A stretch of DNA of 64,000 nucleotides from PALSA-612 sp963773055 (GCA_963773055.1 CAVYZL010000003.1:62001-126000); one strand, 5' to 3'; positions 45,949 through 55,861 are shown, counted from the first letter of the stretch. The notes: generated from the sequence alone by a model not told the origin. A program made the numbers and translations.

Positions 45949-47013
45949 GTGGCGGCCGGCGAGCCCAGGATCAGCCTCGACGAGCTAAGGCTCGCGGCAC
46001 GGAACCACGCGCTGCCGCTCGAGGCGCTCCGCTACCCGATCACGCCGACAGGGCTCCACTACCTCCTGATCCACTACGACATCCCGCTCCTCGACGCGGA
46101 GACGTACCGACTCGAGATCGGCGGCCTTGTCGGCACCGCTCTCACTCTCGCTGGACGATCTGCGCGGGCTGCCGGCGATCGAGGTGGCGTCGACGATGGA
46201 GTGCGCCGGCAACGGCCGGGCGCTGATCGAGCCGGCCGTCGTCAGCCAGCCCTGGGTCCAGGAAGCGGTCGGGACTGCGAGCTGGCGCGGCGCCGTCCTC
46301 GCCGATGTCCTCGGGCTCGCCGGCATGACCGAGGCCGCGACGGACGTCGTCTTCACCGGCTGGGACCACGGCTTCGAGGGGGAGTCCGAGCAGGACTACG
46401 AGCGCGGGCTGCCCCTCGACGAGGCGCGCCGGCCCGAGGTCGTGCTCGCCTACGAGATGAACGGCGCCCCGCTCCTTCCCCAGCACGGCTTCCCGCTCCG
46501 CGTGGTCGTTCCGGGCTGGTACGGGATGACGAACGTCAAGTGGCTGCGCTCGATCACCGTCACGGACGCCGCCATTCGAGGGCTACTACCACGCGTCGTC
46601 CTACCGGGTCCGGACGTCGGAGGACGACCCCGGCGAGCCGGTCTCGCGCATGCTTCCCCGCTCGCTAATGATCCCGCCCGGCGATCCGGAGTACATGACG
46701 CGCGAGCGGCGGCTGCAGGCCGGGCCGTGCGTGATCACGGGCCGTGCATGGTCGGGGCAGGGCGTCGATCACGGGCATCGACTTCTCGGTCGACGGCGGC
46801 GGGACCTGGCACGCCGCCGCGCTCGAGCGTGACGTCGACTCAGCCTGGGCATGGCAGCGGTGGACGATCGACTGGGACGCCACGCCGGGCGCGTACGAGC
46901 TCTGCTGCCGCGCACGCGACGACGCGGGGAACGAACAGCCGCTGGAGCCCGTCTGGAACCTCGGCGGCTACGTGAACAACGCCGTGCAGCGCGTCCCCGT
47001 CATCGTCGTCTGA
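45949..47013 (+). pseudogene. sulfite oxidase-like molybdopterin enzyme, three frame breaks
   Basis: Assembled order: ISLDELRLAARNHALPLEAL and PITPTGLHYLLIHYDIPLLD; after ~46140 SLDDLRGLPAIEVASTMECA with the Mo-binding cysteine in TMECAGNGR; LADVLGLAG; HGFPLRVVVPGWYGMTNVKW, then LRSITV; after ~46580 GYYHASSYRV and RLQAGPCVITGRAWSG; after ~46755 ITGIDFSVDGGGTWHAAALE and WTIDWDATPGAYELCCRARD. This covers the Oxidored_molyb and the C-terminal dimerisation (Ig-like) domains of the sulfite oxidase family. No signal peptide, no heme domain. It oxidises or reduces a small oxyanion or S-compound; the broken frame leaves activity doubtful. Confidence 0.78.
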
Positions 47014-47018
47014 ACGAC

Positions 47019-47249
47019 GTGCGCGCGTTCTTCCGTCGAACGCTGCGAGCCGTGAAGCTCGTCCTCCTCGACGGCGACATTCCGCGGCCGATCCGCTGGG
47101 GCGGCGCCGTCGGCGTCGCCCCGATACCCGGGCCGTTCGACGAGGCCGTGCTGCTGCTCGTCGCTGCGATCCTCTGGCTCTTCTACCGCGACCGGCTCCG
47201 CGATGCCTGGCGACGCGCGGCTCCTGCGGTCGCCGCCGAGCCCGCGTAG
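47019..47249 (+). CDS. small single-helix membrane protein, unknown
   Basis: 76 residues from GTG at 47019: a basic start (RAFFRRTLRAVKLVLLDGDI), a central GAVGVAPIPGPFDEAVLLLV region and one membrane helix (AVLLLVAAILWLFY) followed by a basic tail. It begins 5 bases after the sulfite oxidase-like gene and may be its companion, or a general small actinobacterial membrane protein. No function can be assigned. Confidence 0.6.
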   Translation: MRAFFRRTLRAVKLVLLDGDIPRPIRWGGAVGVAPIPGPFDEAVLLLVAAILWLFYRDRLRDAWRRAAPAVAAEPA

Positions 47250-47252
47250 CGT

Positions 47253-47378
47253 GTGAGCGTCGTCGTCGACTCGAGCGGCTCGGGCGAGACGACCGTTGCC
47301 AGAAAGCTGGCGCAGCGGCCCGGGCACACTACGTCGAGCTCGACGCGCTCCATCATCAGCCGAACTGGACGGAAGCAA
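47253..47378 (+). pseudogene. P-loop (shikimate/adenylate kinase-like) gene remnant
   Basis: SVVVDSSGSGETTVARKLAQ looks like a decayed Walker A (normally G-x-x-G-S-G-K-T; here DSSGSGET, lysine lost), and after a frame break AHYVELDALHHQPNWTEA matches the next conserved block of small P-loop kinases. The sequence then stops matching at the convergent gene's end. So it is a 5' fragment of a nucleotide or topology-modulation kinase with a lost lysine, surely not functional. Confidence 0.5.
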
Positions 47379-47961
47379 CTAACCGCTGCCGACGCGTCGT
47401 TTCTGCTTGAGCGCGTACTTCTTCAGCTCCGTGAGCAACGTCGCCTCCGGGAGGGTCGGTCGGTGCTCGCGCCTCACGTAGAGCATCCAGACGACGGCGT
47501 TGCGGCGGACAATGAGCTCCATGATCCCGATGCCCTCGTTGCCCGCGGGATCGTGTCGTCCGGTCTGCTGGTCGCCATATGAGGGCGCCGTGAGCTTCAC
47601 CGTGCCCTCACCATTGGTCTTCCAGAAGAGGGCCCGGTCCTTCGTGATGACGGCGAAGGCCTTCTTGCCCTGTGCGGCGCTCGCCGTCGTGTAGACGTTG
47701 CCCGAAACCTGAAGAAATCCCTTCGTCTTCGAGTAGCTCGAGCCGAGGTAGGTGGCGGCGTCGGCGTCCACACCCTTCGCCTCGAGCTTGTCCGCGAGCC
47801 CGTAGTCCATTCCGGTGTCCGCTTCGTACTCCGCGCCAGATGGCATGTCCGCCTGGCGCAGGACCAGCTGCAGCGGATCCTTGCGCGACTGGCGCTGCGG
47901 TCGCACTCGCCGCGAGAGCGACCGCCGCGACCACGGCCAGGACAATGGTTCTCGAACGCAT
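47379..47961 (-). pseudogene. small secreted protein of unknown function, one frame break
   Basis: ATG at 47961 behind GAGGAGGAAAG. Signal peptide SRTIVLAVVAAVALAASATA in one frame; the mature part, after a break near 47880, is in another: LQLVLRQADMPSGAEYEADT, LADKLEAKGVDADAATYLGS, then VYTTASAAQGKKAFAVITKD and VVWMLYVRREHRPTLPEATL. Rejoined it is ~193 residues, exported, without recognised domain. It follows the Cys-rich protein gene by 56 bases on the same strand and could be the last member of that operon. Confidence 0.6.
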
Positions 47962-48017
47962 CTTTCCTCCTCGATCGATTACGGCTGGCCGAGCACCGTG
48001 ACCTGGCCAACGCACGC

Positions 48018-48728
48018 TCATGCTCCGCATCCGTAGCCCGCACAGCCGATGCTCGGATTCGCGCAGGCGCAGGGCGTGAACGAGCCAGTGTTTGGATCAC
48101 CCTTGAACGGTCCGCAACACGCACCGCCGACCTCCACGCACGACCAGCAGGGGTCCTCCGTGTGGTTCGGGGCCGGCGGTGGGGCAGGCGTGTAGGGCTT
48201 CGGCGGGGGCGTCGCTTCGCAGACCTGATGGGGTGCCGAGGAACCCTGAAGCGAGCGGGCCTGTGTCGTGCGACACGTTTCCTGACACCTTCGGCGGCAG
48301 TTGTCGCGGCTCGCGTTACTGACGGCAGTATCCCTCGCGATGCACAAACCGGCGAGCGCGGGTCCAATCGCGGTGCCAGGGAAGATGCCGAATAGAAGGA
48401 GCTGTTTCCATAGTGGGTTCTGCTCGAGGAACCGCTTGGAGGAAAAGACGCCAATGCACGCGTCGGCCTTCTTGTCCAAATCGGCGTCATGAACCTTGTC
48501 GCATTCCTCGTAGCACTGGCCGCGAGTCTGGGCCTGCACAGGCGTGACCCGCCAGAGGCCGAACGAGACGGAGGCGACCCCTGCGACCGCTAGCTTGAAG
48601 GCGGTTGCGCGGGAGAACACCTCGTCCGAAGAGGCCGGGGTGGTCTCGGTCTCGAGAGCTTCGCGACGGCTGCCCTCGACGAGCCGCCGGGCCGCTGCGT
48701 CCAGCCAGTCTCCGCGGCCCACGGTCAT
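48018..48728 (-). CDS. exported Cys-rich protein (16 cysteines), unknown
   Basis: 236 residues; ATG overlaps the stop of the MauE-thioredoxin gene (ATGA). A long ~45-residue polar leader precedes the hydrophobic segment FKLAVAGVASVSFGLWRV and a VQAQ cleavage-like site, then sixteen cysteines: GQCYEEC, DAC, GLC, RDNCRRRCQETC, a Pro-rich stretch (PPPKPYTPAPPPAPN), and a C-terminal knot PCWSCVEVGGACC ... TPCACANPSIGCAGYGC. An even number of cysteines in an exported protein predicts disulfides. Its coupling to a MauE-thioredoxin protein suggests it is the client of that machinery. No known family recognised. Confidence 0.75.
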   Translation of the reverse strand: MTVGRGDWLDAAARRLVEGSRREALETETTPASSDEVFSRATAFKLAVAGVASVSFGLWRVTPVQAQTRGQCYEECDKVHDADLDKKADACIGVFSSKRFLEQNPLWKQLLLFGIFPGTAIGPALAGLCIARDTAVSNASRDNCRRRCQETCRTTQARSLQGSSAPHQVCEATPPPKPYTPAPPPAPNHTEDPCWSCVEVGGACCGPFKGDPNTGSFTPCACANPSIGCAGYGCGA

Positions 48729-50143
48729 GGCCCGCGTCCCAGAAGCTTGCCGGCGGCTGCACTCGAACCTATCGAGCTCAGGAACGCCATCTGCCCCTCT
48801 TTCAGCAGCCGCAGCGCGACCTTGGGCGACGCGCCGATCGCGCGCTCGCGCTTCTGCAGCGACTGTGCGAGCAGGGTGAGACTCCGGTGGACGATCATCT
48901 TCACGTTGTGCGCGCTCGTGCTCGTCTCGGCGAGGCGATCGACCTTGTCCCGGAGAGAAAGTACTTCGAGCCGCTCGGCGGCGAGCGCCTGCTTCGCCGC
49001 TGTCTGCTTCGCGCGCTGCCCCTTGCCAGGAGGCAGCATCGCCTGCACGCGGACCGCCTTTAGCGACCGGCGCGAGGCCGAAACCAGCCGTGGGCCGGCC
49101 CCACGGAGCACGTCGTCGATCGCCTGCAGCTCAGGTTCGAGGGCCGAGGTCCGGTCGGGAGAGGCGTGTGCTGCCGCTGCCGTGAACGCGACCCCACCGG
49201 CGAGCGCGGCGACCGTCGCCACTCGTCCTCGGCCGTTCCGCTCCGGCTCTGCCCTCGACTCGGGGTGAGGCGTCACGGAGCGTACGAGCTTTTCGATTGC
49301 CTTTGCACCGCCGACGAGAGCGTGCGCGATCTTCCCGTCGGTGCCGACGAGCACAGCACTCGGAGTCGCCTCCACGCCGTACCACTCGGCGACGACCGGC
49401 TCGTCCTCGATGAGCGCGACCGTCAATACCTCCGTAAGCCGCTCCTGCCACTCCGCGACTCTGGGTAGAAGTGCGCTACAAGGCGCGCAGCTCGAACTGC
49501 TGAAGACGAGTAGCACCGGCTTCGTGCGCGCGAGCATTCCATCGAGCGTCACCGCAGATCCGTCGCTGCGCGCGAGCGTGAAGGCGGGTGCTTCGGCGCC
49601 GACCTCGAGCGCGTTTTGCGCAGGCCGAGCTTCGAGCTCTTCGATCCGCCCAAGCGCCCGGCCGTACCGGCGCAGGAGCACGATGAGCAGAATCGCCTGA
49701 GCCGAGACGATGATGACGGCTCCAGCAGCGGACGCCTCGAGCACACTCGGATTCGAGGCGGACTGGAGGGCTAGACCGACCGCGACCACGGCGAGTGCTG
49801 CGTTCCGGGCCGCCGTCAGCCACCCGGCTGGAGCCGAGTGCAGTTGCCCGAAGCAGTGGCAGTCGGGCATTCGGCCGCGGGCGCGCGCGAATGCGATCGC
49901 GGCCGCAAACAACACGAGCATGGCCGCTGTGGCGGCGGCCGCATAGCGCGCCGAGGCGCCAGGAACAAGGGCCGCCGCGATCGCAAGCTCGGCGGCCGGC
50001 AGAAGGATCGAAAGTGGCGAGACCAGGCGATCGGGCACGCCGAAGCCCTTAAGCGACCGGCGGGAGCCCTTGAGGTCTGCGAGCTTCGCAATCGCCGCGA
50101 CGGCGAAGACGGCCGCGAGAAGCAGGCGAGCAACGGCGATCAT
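48725..50143 (-). CDS. MauE-like membrane domain fused to thioredoxin-like domain
   Basis: 472 residues from ATG 50143 (GGAGC upstream). Residues 1-150: four helices of the MauE/DoxX-like family (ARLLLAAVFAVAAIAKLADL; RRSLKGFGVPDRLVSPLSIL; CHCFGQL at the membrane face). Residues ~175-315: a thioredoxin/MauD-like domain with active site SSSSCAPCSALLPRV and cis-Pro region GVEATPSAVLVG. Residues ~330-472: a helical, charged C-terminus with no match (LRDKVDRLAETSTSAHNVKM). MauE and MauD are needed for disulfide formation in methylamine dehydrogenase, so a role in oxidative folding is inferred. Coupled to both neighbours. Confidence 0.8.
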   Translation of the reverse strand: MIAVARLLLAAVFAVAAIAKLADLKGSRRSLKGFGVPDRLVSPLSILLPAAELAIAAALVPGASARYAAAATAAMLVLFAAAIAFARARGRMPDCHCFGQLHSAPAGWLTAARNAALAVVAVGLALQSASNPSVLEASAAGAVIIVSAQAILLIVLLRRYGRALGRIEELEARPAQNALEVGAEAPAFTLARSDGSAVTLDGMLARTKPVLLVFSSSSCAPCSALLPRVAEWQERLTEVLTVALIEDEPVVAEWYGVEATPSAVLVGTDGKIAHALVGGAKAIEKLVRSVTPHPESRAEPERNGRGRVATVAALAGGVAFTAAAAHASPDRTSALEPELQAIDDVLRGAGPRLVSASRRSLKAVRVQAMLPPGKGQRAKQTAAKQALAAERLEVLSLRDKVDRLAETSTSAHNVKMIVHRSLTLLAQSLQKRERAIGASPKVALRLLKEGQMAFLSSIGSSAAAGKLLGRGP

Positions 50144-50454
50144 CCCGAGCTCCTTGCGCCATGGCCCGCTTCGATCGCGTCGAGGACACGCTCGTACCCG
50201 ATGCCGGCCCGGCGGTAAGTCTCGTCGACGAGCGCCTGTGACTCGGCCGACAGGACGCAAAATGCGGCTTCGTCATCTGGGACGAGCGTCGAATGGAGAA
50301 ACCGGACTCTCTTGCCCTGGGCGGCGAGCACCTCGGCGCTCTCGCGCACGCGTTGCGCCGCCGTGTCGAATGCAGCTGCCGTCACGCCTGGCCAGTAGTG
50401 CTCCACGAGGAACGTGCTCCAACCCGGCTGGGCCACGGGTGTTCGCTCAGTCAT
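50140..50454 (-). CDS. DUF4242-like small protein (SCO4226 type)
   Basis: 104 residues; its stop overlaps the MauE-thioredoxin start (ATGA). STFLVEHYWPGVTAAAFDTA and VRFLHSTLVPDDEAAFCVLS are typical of the DUF4242 family, whose Streptomyces member SCO4226 binds nickel and forms a ferredoxin-like alpha/beta dimer. The conserved HYWPG, HST and EAAFC residues are present. In many actinobacteria it sits by LuxR/AAA regulators, as here (50502). Function is unknown; metal binding or sensing is possible. Confidence 0.7.
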   Translation of the reverse strand: MTERTPVAQPGWSTFLVEHYWPGVTAAAFDTAAQRVRESAEVLAAQGKRVRFLHSTLVPDDEAAFCVLSAESQALVDETYRRAGIGYERVLDAIEAGHGARSSG

Positions 50455-50501
50455 GTCGCGAGGCTACGGCGTGTCCACACCGGCTCGCATCTGAGGAATC
50501 C

Positions 50502-53293
50502 CTACGGTTTTGGCGGCGCCGGCCCCTCCGTCTGTTGTCCCGCCATCGAGGCCGCGAGGCCAGAGCGTGAGCGGACGCCGAGCTTTCGATAGATCCGCGT
50601 GAGATTGGCCTCGACCGTCTTCTGGCTCAGAAAGAGCTCTTGCGCGACCTCTCGGTTCGCCTTGCCCTCGGCCACGAGCTGCGCGATGCGCTCCTCGGTC
50701 GGCGTCAATCCGTCCGCAGCCGCGCGTCGGCGGATTGGCACGCGGCGGAGGTCGGAGCTCGCACGCTCCGCCCACAGCGGCGCGCCCAGCTCCTCGAAGA
50801 CCGCGAGCGCCTCTTCGAGAGCGTCGCGCGCCGCTCGGCGCTCACCCTTGCGGCGATCCGTCTGCCCGAGCACAAGCAGCGTGCGCGCCCGACTGAACGG
50901 CATCGAGACGTGCTCGTGGTGCGAGAGCGCTTCCTCGAACGCCGCAACAGCGTCGTCCAGCTCTTGCCGAGCGGCCGCGATCAGTCCGCGACAACGCAGC
51001 GCGGGCGCGAACGCGATCCCTAGCCCCGGCTTGCGAGCACGTTCCTCGTAGACGGCGACCAGTCGCTCCGCGTTTTCGAGGTCGCCGATGGCCACGAGCG
51101 CCTCTACGGCATCTTCGTACGCCGAAGGGGCGAGTCCAGCGCCTATCTCCTCGTAGATGGCAATCGCGCGGGAGAGCCCAGCGGCAGCTTCGTCGAAATG
51201 GCCGACCGAGAGATCGAGGAAGCCACGGGCCGAGAGCAGCTGGTAGACGTTCCACCGTTCGCCTCCCTCAGCCTCTGCGAGGGCACTGTCCAGGCGTTGC
51301 CGGGAGTCGGCGACGAGCCCCATGTGCGCGCGTACGAGGGACAGGCTGTAGATCGCCGTCATCCGTTCGAGCGACTGCCCGGTTCGCTCGGCGAGCTCGA
51401 GGTGCTCGAGAGCGCGTGCCTCTGACGCGGTCCAGTTCCCCGTCCACAGCTCGAGCTGCGGGAGGTGGCTGAGTGCGTATGGCAACGAGCCCTCGTCACC
51501 CTCGTCGATCGCAGCCTGGTAGGTCGCCTCCAACCAGTGGCGAGCGCCTTCGAAGTCCCCGTCCGCTTTGAGCCATGGCCCCAGGGCCGCGCTCATGCGG
51601 TCGCCGACGTTCGGCGACGGCTGGATTCGCTCCAGATCGAGCCCGCGTTCGACCAGGCCGGCATTCAGGCCACGGCCTAGACCAAACTCTCCGCCCACAA
51701 CAGCTACGAGCGCTTCGGACATGAGCCCAGGGTCCGGGTCCGGGAGCCGCTCGAGCGCGGCGAGCGCCTCCACAGCGCGTCGCTGCAGCAGATGAGCATT
51801 GAGGCTGACCCTCGCGAGCGTCACGAGCACACGCGCCCGAAGCTCGGCGTCATCGCCTACATGGGTAAGCGCCTCCTCGCAGTACTCCTCGGCCTGCTCC
51901 GCCGTACCGTGGACCCACTGGATCTGCGCGCACAGCTCGAGGGCACCTGCCCGGACGGGACCAGCGGCTTGTTCCTTAGCAAGTCTTCGAGAAGGTGCAG
52001 GGCCTCCCGTGCGTCCCCCGCGCGTCCTACCGCCTCCGCGAGCGAAAGTCGTCGACGTGCCAACTCGGTCGCTTCGTCCGGAGGGGTGAGACGGCATGCC
52101 AGCTCCAGAAGCTCCGCGGCCTCCTCGGGAGCGGCCCGCTGCGCCGCGAGACGAGCAGCGTGATCCACTCTCGCGGCAACGATCCCATCCGGCCCCTCCG
52201 CTGCGAGGGCGAGGTGTCGCGCTCGCTGCTCTTCGTTCTCTACGACGGCGGCCAAGGTCCGGTGCATCCCCCGGCGCTTCGTAGGCAGCACGGTAGAGGC
52301 GACGGCATCGGCGAGGAGCGGGTGGCGGAAACGGATCCGCTCGCGACCACTCACGTCAATCACATCTGCGTGCAAGGGTCGCTCGAGATCATTGACGGCC
52401 GGGGCTCCGAGCGCGGCCTCGATGAGCGGAACGGTGGGCGTCGAGAGAAGCGCCGCCGCTAGCAGCGCATTGCGCGAGCCGACGGGAAGCCTCTCGATAC
52501 GCGATCGCAGCAGCTCGCCGAGCGCCACGGGAACCGGGAGTGGCTCTCCCGGGCTCGGTCGACCGCCATGCTCCCCGAGCGCGCGGGCAAGCTCGACGGC
52601 GAAGAGTGGATTGCCGCCTGAGGCCTGCTCGACTCGCTGCAAGGTCGGACGGGGGAAGATGAGGTCGAGCTCGCTCTTGATCACGTGGTAGAGGGCGCTC
52701 AACGAGAGCGGCCCGAGGTGGACGCGCTCGACGGCGGTCGAGCCCTCGTCGACGAGATACGGCGTCCGCGCGTGCGCCCCGTCTGCCCGGACGGAGAGAA
52801 GCACAGCGAGAGGAGTGGTCGCGTCAACACGCCGCAGCGCGAACGACAGCGCGGTCGCGGATGAACTGTCGAGCCACTGCGTGTCGTCGATCGCGACGAG
52901 AAGCGGTGCGTCACGTGCCGCACGCAGGACCGAGAGCACGCTCGTCGCGACCGTCCGTGGGTTGGATTGCGGGCTACGCGGAGGGGCGCGCAGCAGCGCG
53001 ACATCGAGAGCGTGACGCTGTGGCTCGGGGAGCCTCGCTAGGACGTCCTCCCCGATCGGCTCCAGCAGGTCGGCTAGCGCCGCGAAGGCAAGGGTCGCCT
53101 CGGTCTCGGCCGGTCGGCTGCGGAGGACCGTGTAGCCCGCCTCTTCGGCGAGACGGACAGCCTCCAGCCAGACCGTCGTCTTCCCGATCCCAGCCTCGCC
53201 CTCCAGCAAAAACGTCGCGTACCTCTCGCGGCCCTCGCCGAGGAAACGCTCGACCCGTGCAAGCTCGTTCTCCCGCCCGACGACTCGTGCCAT
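50502..53293 (-). pseudogene. large LuxR-family AAA regulator (LAL/MalT-like), one frame break
   Basis: ATG 53293: ARVVGRENELARVERFLGEG, Walker A LLEGEAGIGKTTVWLEAV, Walker B PLLVAIDDTQWLDSSSATAL, then winged-helix and TPR-like repeats. Around 51965 (GACTTGCTAAGG) the frame changes; the second part continues LELCAQIQWVHGTAEQAEEY through TPR-like helices to a LuxR helix-turn-helix LTPTEERIAQLVAEGKANRE, VAQELFLSQKTVEANLTRIY. Rejoined length ~930 residues is usual. One indel only, so it may be a sequencing error. It likely activates the downstream DUF4242-MauE-Cys-rich operon, 47 bases away. Confidence 0.82.
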
Positions 53294-53391
53294 GGGCGCA
53301 GTCTGCGCGACGGCTCGACCGCACGGAAGCCCAAAGGGCACGAGAACGGGTCAGGTAGTCGTTGCCGCACTCCGGCGGTGGCGTTTGTCGC

Positions 53392-53620
53392 CTATCGCCG
53401 GGGCCTTACGGTGACCGTGAACGAGGCCTTGCCTGTATTGCCGCTCGAGTCGGAGGCCGCGCAGCGCACGTCGTCCTTCCGAGCTTGAAGCGGCTCCCGA
53501 CCTCGGCTGGCAGGTGACCGGCACAGTGCCGTCGACGTCGTCCGTCGCCGTCACCTTGTAGACAACGTGCGCGGTCTTCGCGCCCTTCGGCACTCGAGGG
53601 TCTTCGTCGCCGCTCGCTCA
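53392..53620 (-). pseudogene. HYR-domain (hyalin repeat) gene remnant
   Basis: KTAHVVYKVTATDDVDGTVP, then VTCQPRSG and, in a shifted frame, FKLGRTT, RCAASDSSGNTGKASFTVTV are one hyalin-repeat (HYR) domain, found in secreted adhesion-type proteins. The 5' side is cut off by the cyclase gene's end, so it is only a C-terminal remnant with TAG at 53392. Confidence 0.55.
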
Positions 53621-54829
53621 ACGCAGGCCTCGTACGGCGTACGCAGAGATCGGTCTGCCAAAGCCCTTGAGCTCGAGCTCGCCCGCGTGCTCCGCCTCGA
53701 CCGCCGCCTCGACCGCGCCGAAGACGCGCTGCCCGACAAGGATCTCGCCGCCCGCCGCCGCTGTGCTGAGCCGTGAGGCGAGATTCGCCACGGGACCGTG
53801 CACCCCGTAGTCGTAGCGGCCCTCGAATCCGATCCGTCCGAGCGTCGCGTACCCCGCTTCGATCCCGACGCCCAGCCCCAGCGTCACGCCCCGCTTACGC
53901 CAGGCCTCGCCGAGCTCTGCGAGTCGTTCCTGGGCGGCTAGAGCGAAGCGCACCGCCTGGAGCTCGTGGTCGACCACGGGCACAGGGTCGTTGAAGAAGA
54001 CCATCACGCCGTCGCCTGCGAAGTGCTCGAGCGTGCCTCCGTACTGCGGGATCAGCCGACCGAGCGCGCCGTGGTACTCGCCCAGCACTTCGAAGAGGTC
54101 TTCGGGAGCGGCGGTCTCCGCGAAGGACGTGAACCCACGAAGGTCGCAGAAGACGCATGTGATGTACGCCCGGTGGCCGGCGAGCAGCTGCTCGCCTTCC
54201 TCAGAGGAGATGAGCTCGGCGACCTGAGGCGAAAGGAAGCGGGCGAGCTCCGTCCGCTGCCGCTCGACGGCCTCGATCAGCCGCGAGTTCGCGATCGCGA
54301 TCGCAGCCCCGTCCGCGAAGGCCCTCACGACCGCGACCTCGTCGTCGTCGAAGAGCCCCGGCGTCGTTCGCCCTACGCCGATGACCCCGATCAGCTCGTC
54401 GTCGAGGAGAATCGGGACTCCGAGCAGCGCCGCGTACGGGATGATCTCCTGGCCGCCGTACGAGTATTCGGGATCGTCGAGAAGATTCGGGATCTGCACG
54501 ACCTCACCGCTGAGGGCGACGCGCCCGACCACGGTCGTCCGGTCGCGCACGGCCGGATGGTCGCGGTCGTACTCCACATGAGCCTTCAGCACGCTCTCGC
54601 TGTGAGCCCGGAGGTATAGGAGATCCTCCTGAGCCAGGAACACCTCGGCGTCCTCTCCGCGGCAGAGCCGCATCGTGGCGCGCACGATCTCGTCGAGGAC
54701 CGGCTGCAAACCTTCCGAGCGCGTGACCTGACGTAGGACGTCGTGGACCGCCGCCCGCTGCTCGCGAAGGCTCTCGATCTCCCGATCCCGGAGTATCGCC
54801 TCGGCGTCGAGTGCATCGCGCTCGGTCAC
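53618..54829 (-). CDS. GAF domain + class III nucleotide cyclase
   Basis: 403 residues from GTG 54829 (GTGA overlap). A coiled start (RDREIESLREQRAAVHDVLR), a GAF domain (~40-190; TTVVGRVALSGEVVQIPNLL, PYAALLGVPILLDDELIGVI), then a class III cyclase domain. Metal aspartates lie in CVFCDLRGFTSF and HFAGDGVMVFF, and the transition-state Asn/Arg pair in VANLASRL. The substrate-selecting Lys and Asp/Thr positions are His (EHFAGD) and Gly (YGVHGP), so neither cAMP nor cGMP can be predicted. It is the last gene of a coupled operon with two F420-type oxidoreductases. Confidence 0.83.
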   Translation of the reverse strand: MTERDALDAEAILRDREIESLREQRAAVHDVLRQVTRSEGLQPVLDEIVRATMRLCRGEDAEVFLAQEDLLYLRAHSESVLKAHVEYDRDHPAVRDRTTVVGRVALSGEVVQIPNLLDDPEYSYGGQEIIPYAALLGVPILLDDELIGVIGVGRTTPGLFDDDEVAVVRAFADGAAIAIANSRLIEAVERQRTELARFLSPQVAELISSEEGEQLLAGHRAYITCVFCDLRGFTSFAETAAPEDLFEVLGEYHGALGRLIPQYGGTLEHFAGDGVMVFFNDPVPVVDHELQAVRFALAAQERLAELGEAWRKRGVTLGLGVGIEAGYATLGRIGFEGRYDYGVHGPVANLASRLSTAAAGGEILVGQRVFGAVEAAVEAEHAGELELKGFGRPISAYAVRGLR

Positions 54830-55833
54830 GATCCGAGTGCTGGGATGATCTCGCGACCGTAGACCTCGAGCGTCTCCTCCTGGCCCGAGGTCATGAGGTA
54901 GATGTTCCACTGGTCGACGCCCGCTGCCTCGAGCCGCCGGAGCTTCTCGACGTGCTGCTCCGGCGTGCCGAGGATGCAGAAGCGCTCGCACGTCTCGTCG
55001 TCGATCTGCTTTCCGTGCTCGGCGCCGACGCGGCTGTGCTCCGAGTAGTCGTAGTCCGCCCGCTCCATCCGCTCGACGTAGTCCACGAGCCCGTGCGGGA
55101 GCGTCGACTTGTCGTGCTTCGAGATCACGTCGAACACGTGGTTCGAGACCATCGCCGGGAACCAGCGCACCTGCTCGCAAGCGTCGGCCATGTCGTCCGA
55201 GACATGGGCGGGCGCGCACGCCACGACCTTGATCGCGGCGGGGTCCCGGCCAGCCTCCTCGGCCGCCGCACGCACCTGGCCGACGATCCACTCGATGATC
55301 TCCGGATCGGCGAGCTGGATGATGATCCCGTCGGCGACGCGGCCCGCGACCGCGAGCACACGCGGCCCGTAACCGGCGACATAGACGGGGATCTCCGGCT
55401 GCCCCTGCGCCCACTCGAGCCGCACGTCGACGTCGTTCCAGCGAACCGGCTTGCCGTTCGCAAGCTCCCTGATCATCGCGGTCGCGCGCTCGAAGTCGTC
55501 GACCTTGACCGGCTTCTGGCCGATCGTCCTCCGCGCCGAGTCTCCGCGCCCGATCCCGATCACCATCCGGCCGGCGGAGATCGCCTGGAGCGTCGCGAAG
55601 GCGCTCGCCGTCACCGTCGGCTCGCGGGTCCCTGGGTTCGTGACGTTGAGGCCCAGCTTGAGCGTCGAGGTCTGGAGCGCCGCCATCGTGAGGAGCGGGT
55701 ACGGGTCGTGCCAGAGGATGTGCGAGTCGTACGTCCAGCCGTACTCGAAGCCGTGCTCTTCGGCGAGTGAGAGCAGATCGACGACTCGACTCGCAGGCGG
55801 GTCCGGGAGGACGGTGACGCCAAAGCTCAGCAC
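54826..55833 (-). CDS. LLM class F420-dependent oxidoreductase (Mer/Fgd-like)
   Basis: 335 residues from GTG 55833; the stop overlaps the cyclase GTG. (beta/alpha)8 luciferase-like fold: SFGVTVLPDPPASRVVDLLS, FEYGWTYDSHILWHDPYPLL, VTNPGTREPTVTASAFATLQ, ISAGRMVIGIGRGDSARRTI and IPVYVAGYGPRVLAVAGRVA. These match F420-dependent enzymes of the methylenetetrahydromethanopterin-reductase group (VTNPGTR and GxGRGDSARR are characteristic). Substrate unknown. Second of two such genes in the operon. Confidence 0.82.
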   Translation of the reverse strand: MLSFGVTVLPDPPASRVVDLLSLAEEHGFEYGWTYDSHILWHDPYPLLTMAALQTSTLKLGLNVTNPGTREPTVTASAFATLQAISAGRMVIGIGRGDSARRTIGQKPVKVDDFERATAMIRELANGKPVRWNDVDVRLEWAQGQPEIPVYVAGYGPRVLAVAGRVADGIIIQLADPEIIEWIVGQVRAAAEEAGRDPAAIKVVACAPAHVSDDMADACEQVRWFPAMVSNHVFDVISKHDKSTLPHGLVDYVERMERADYDYSEHSRVGAEHGKQIDDETCERFCILGTPEQHVEKLRRLEAAGVDQWNIYLMTSGQEETLEVYGREIIPALGS

Positions 55834-55861
55834 GAGATCGCGAGGATAGCCGGGCTGCCCC

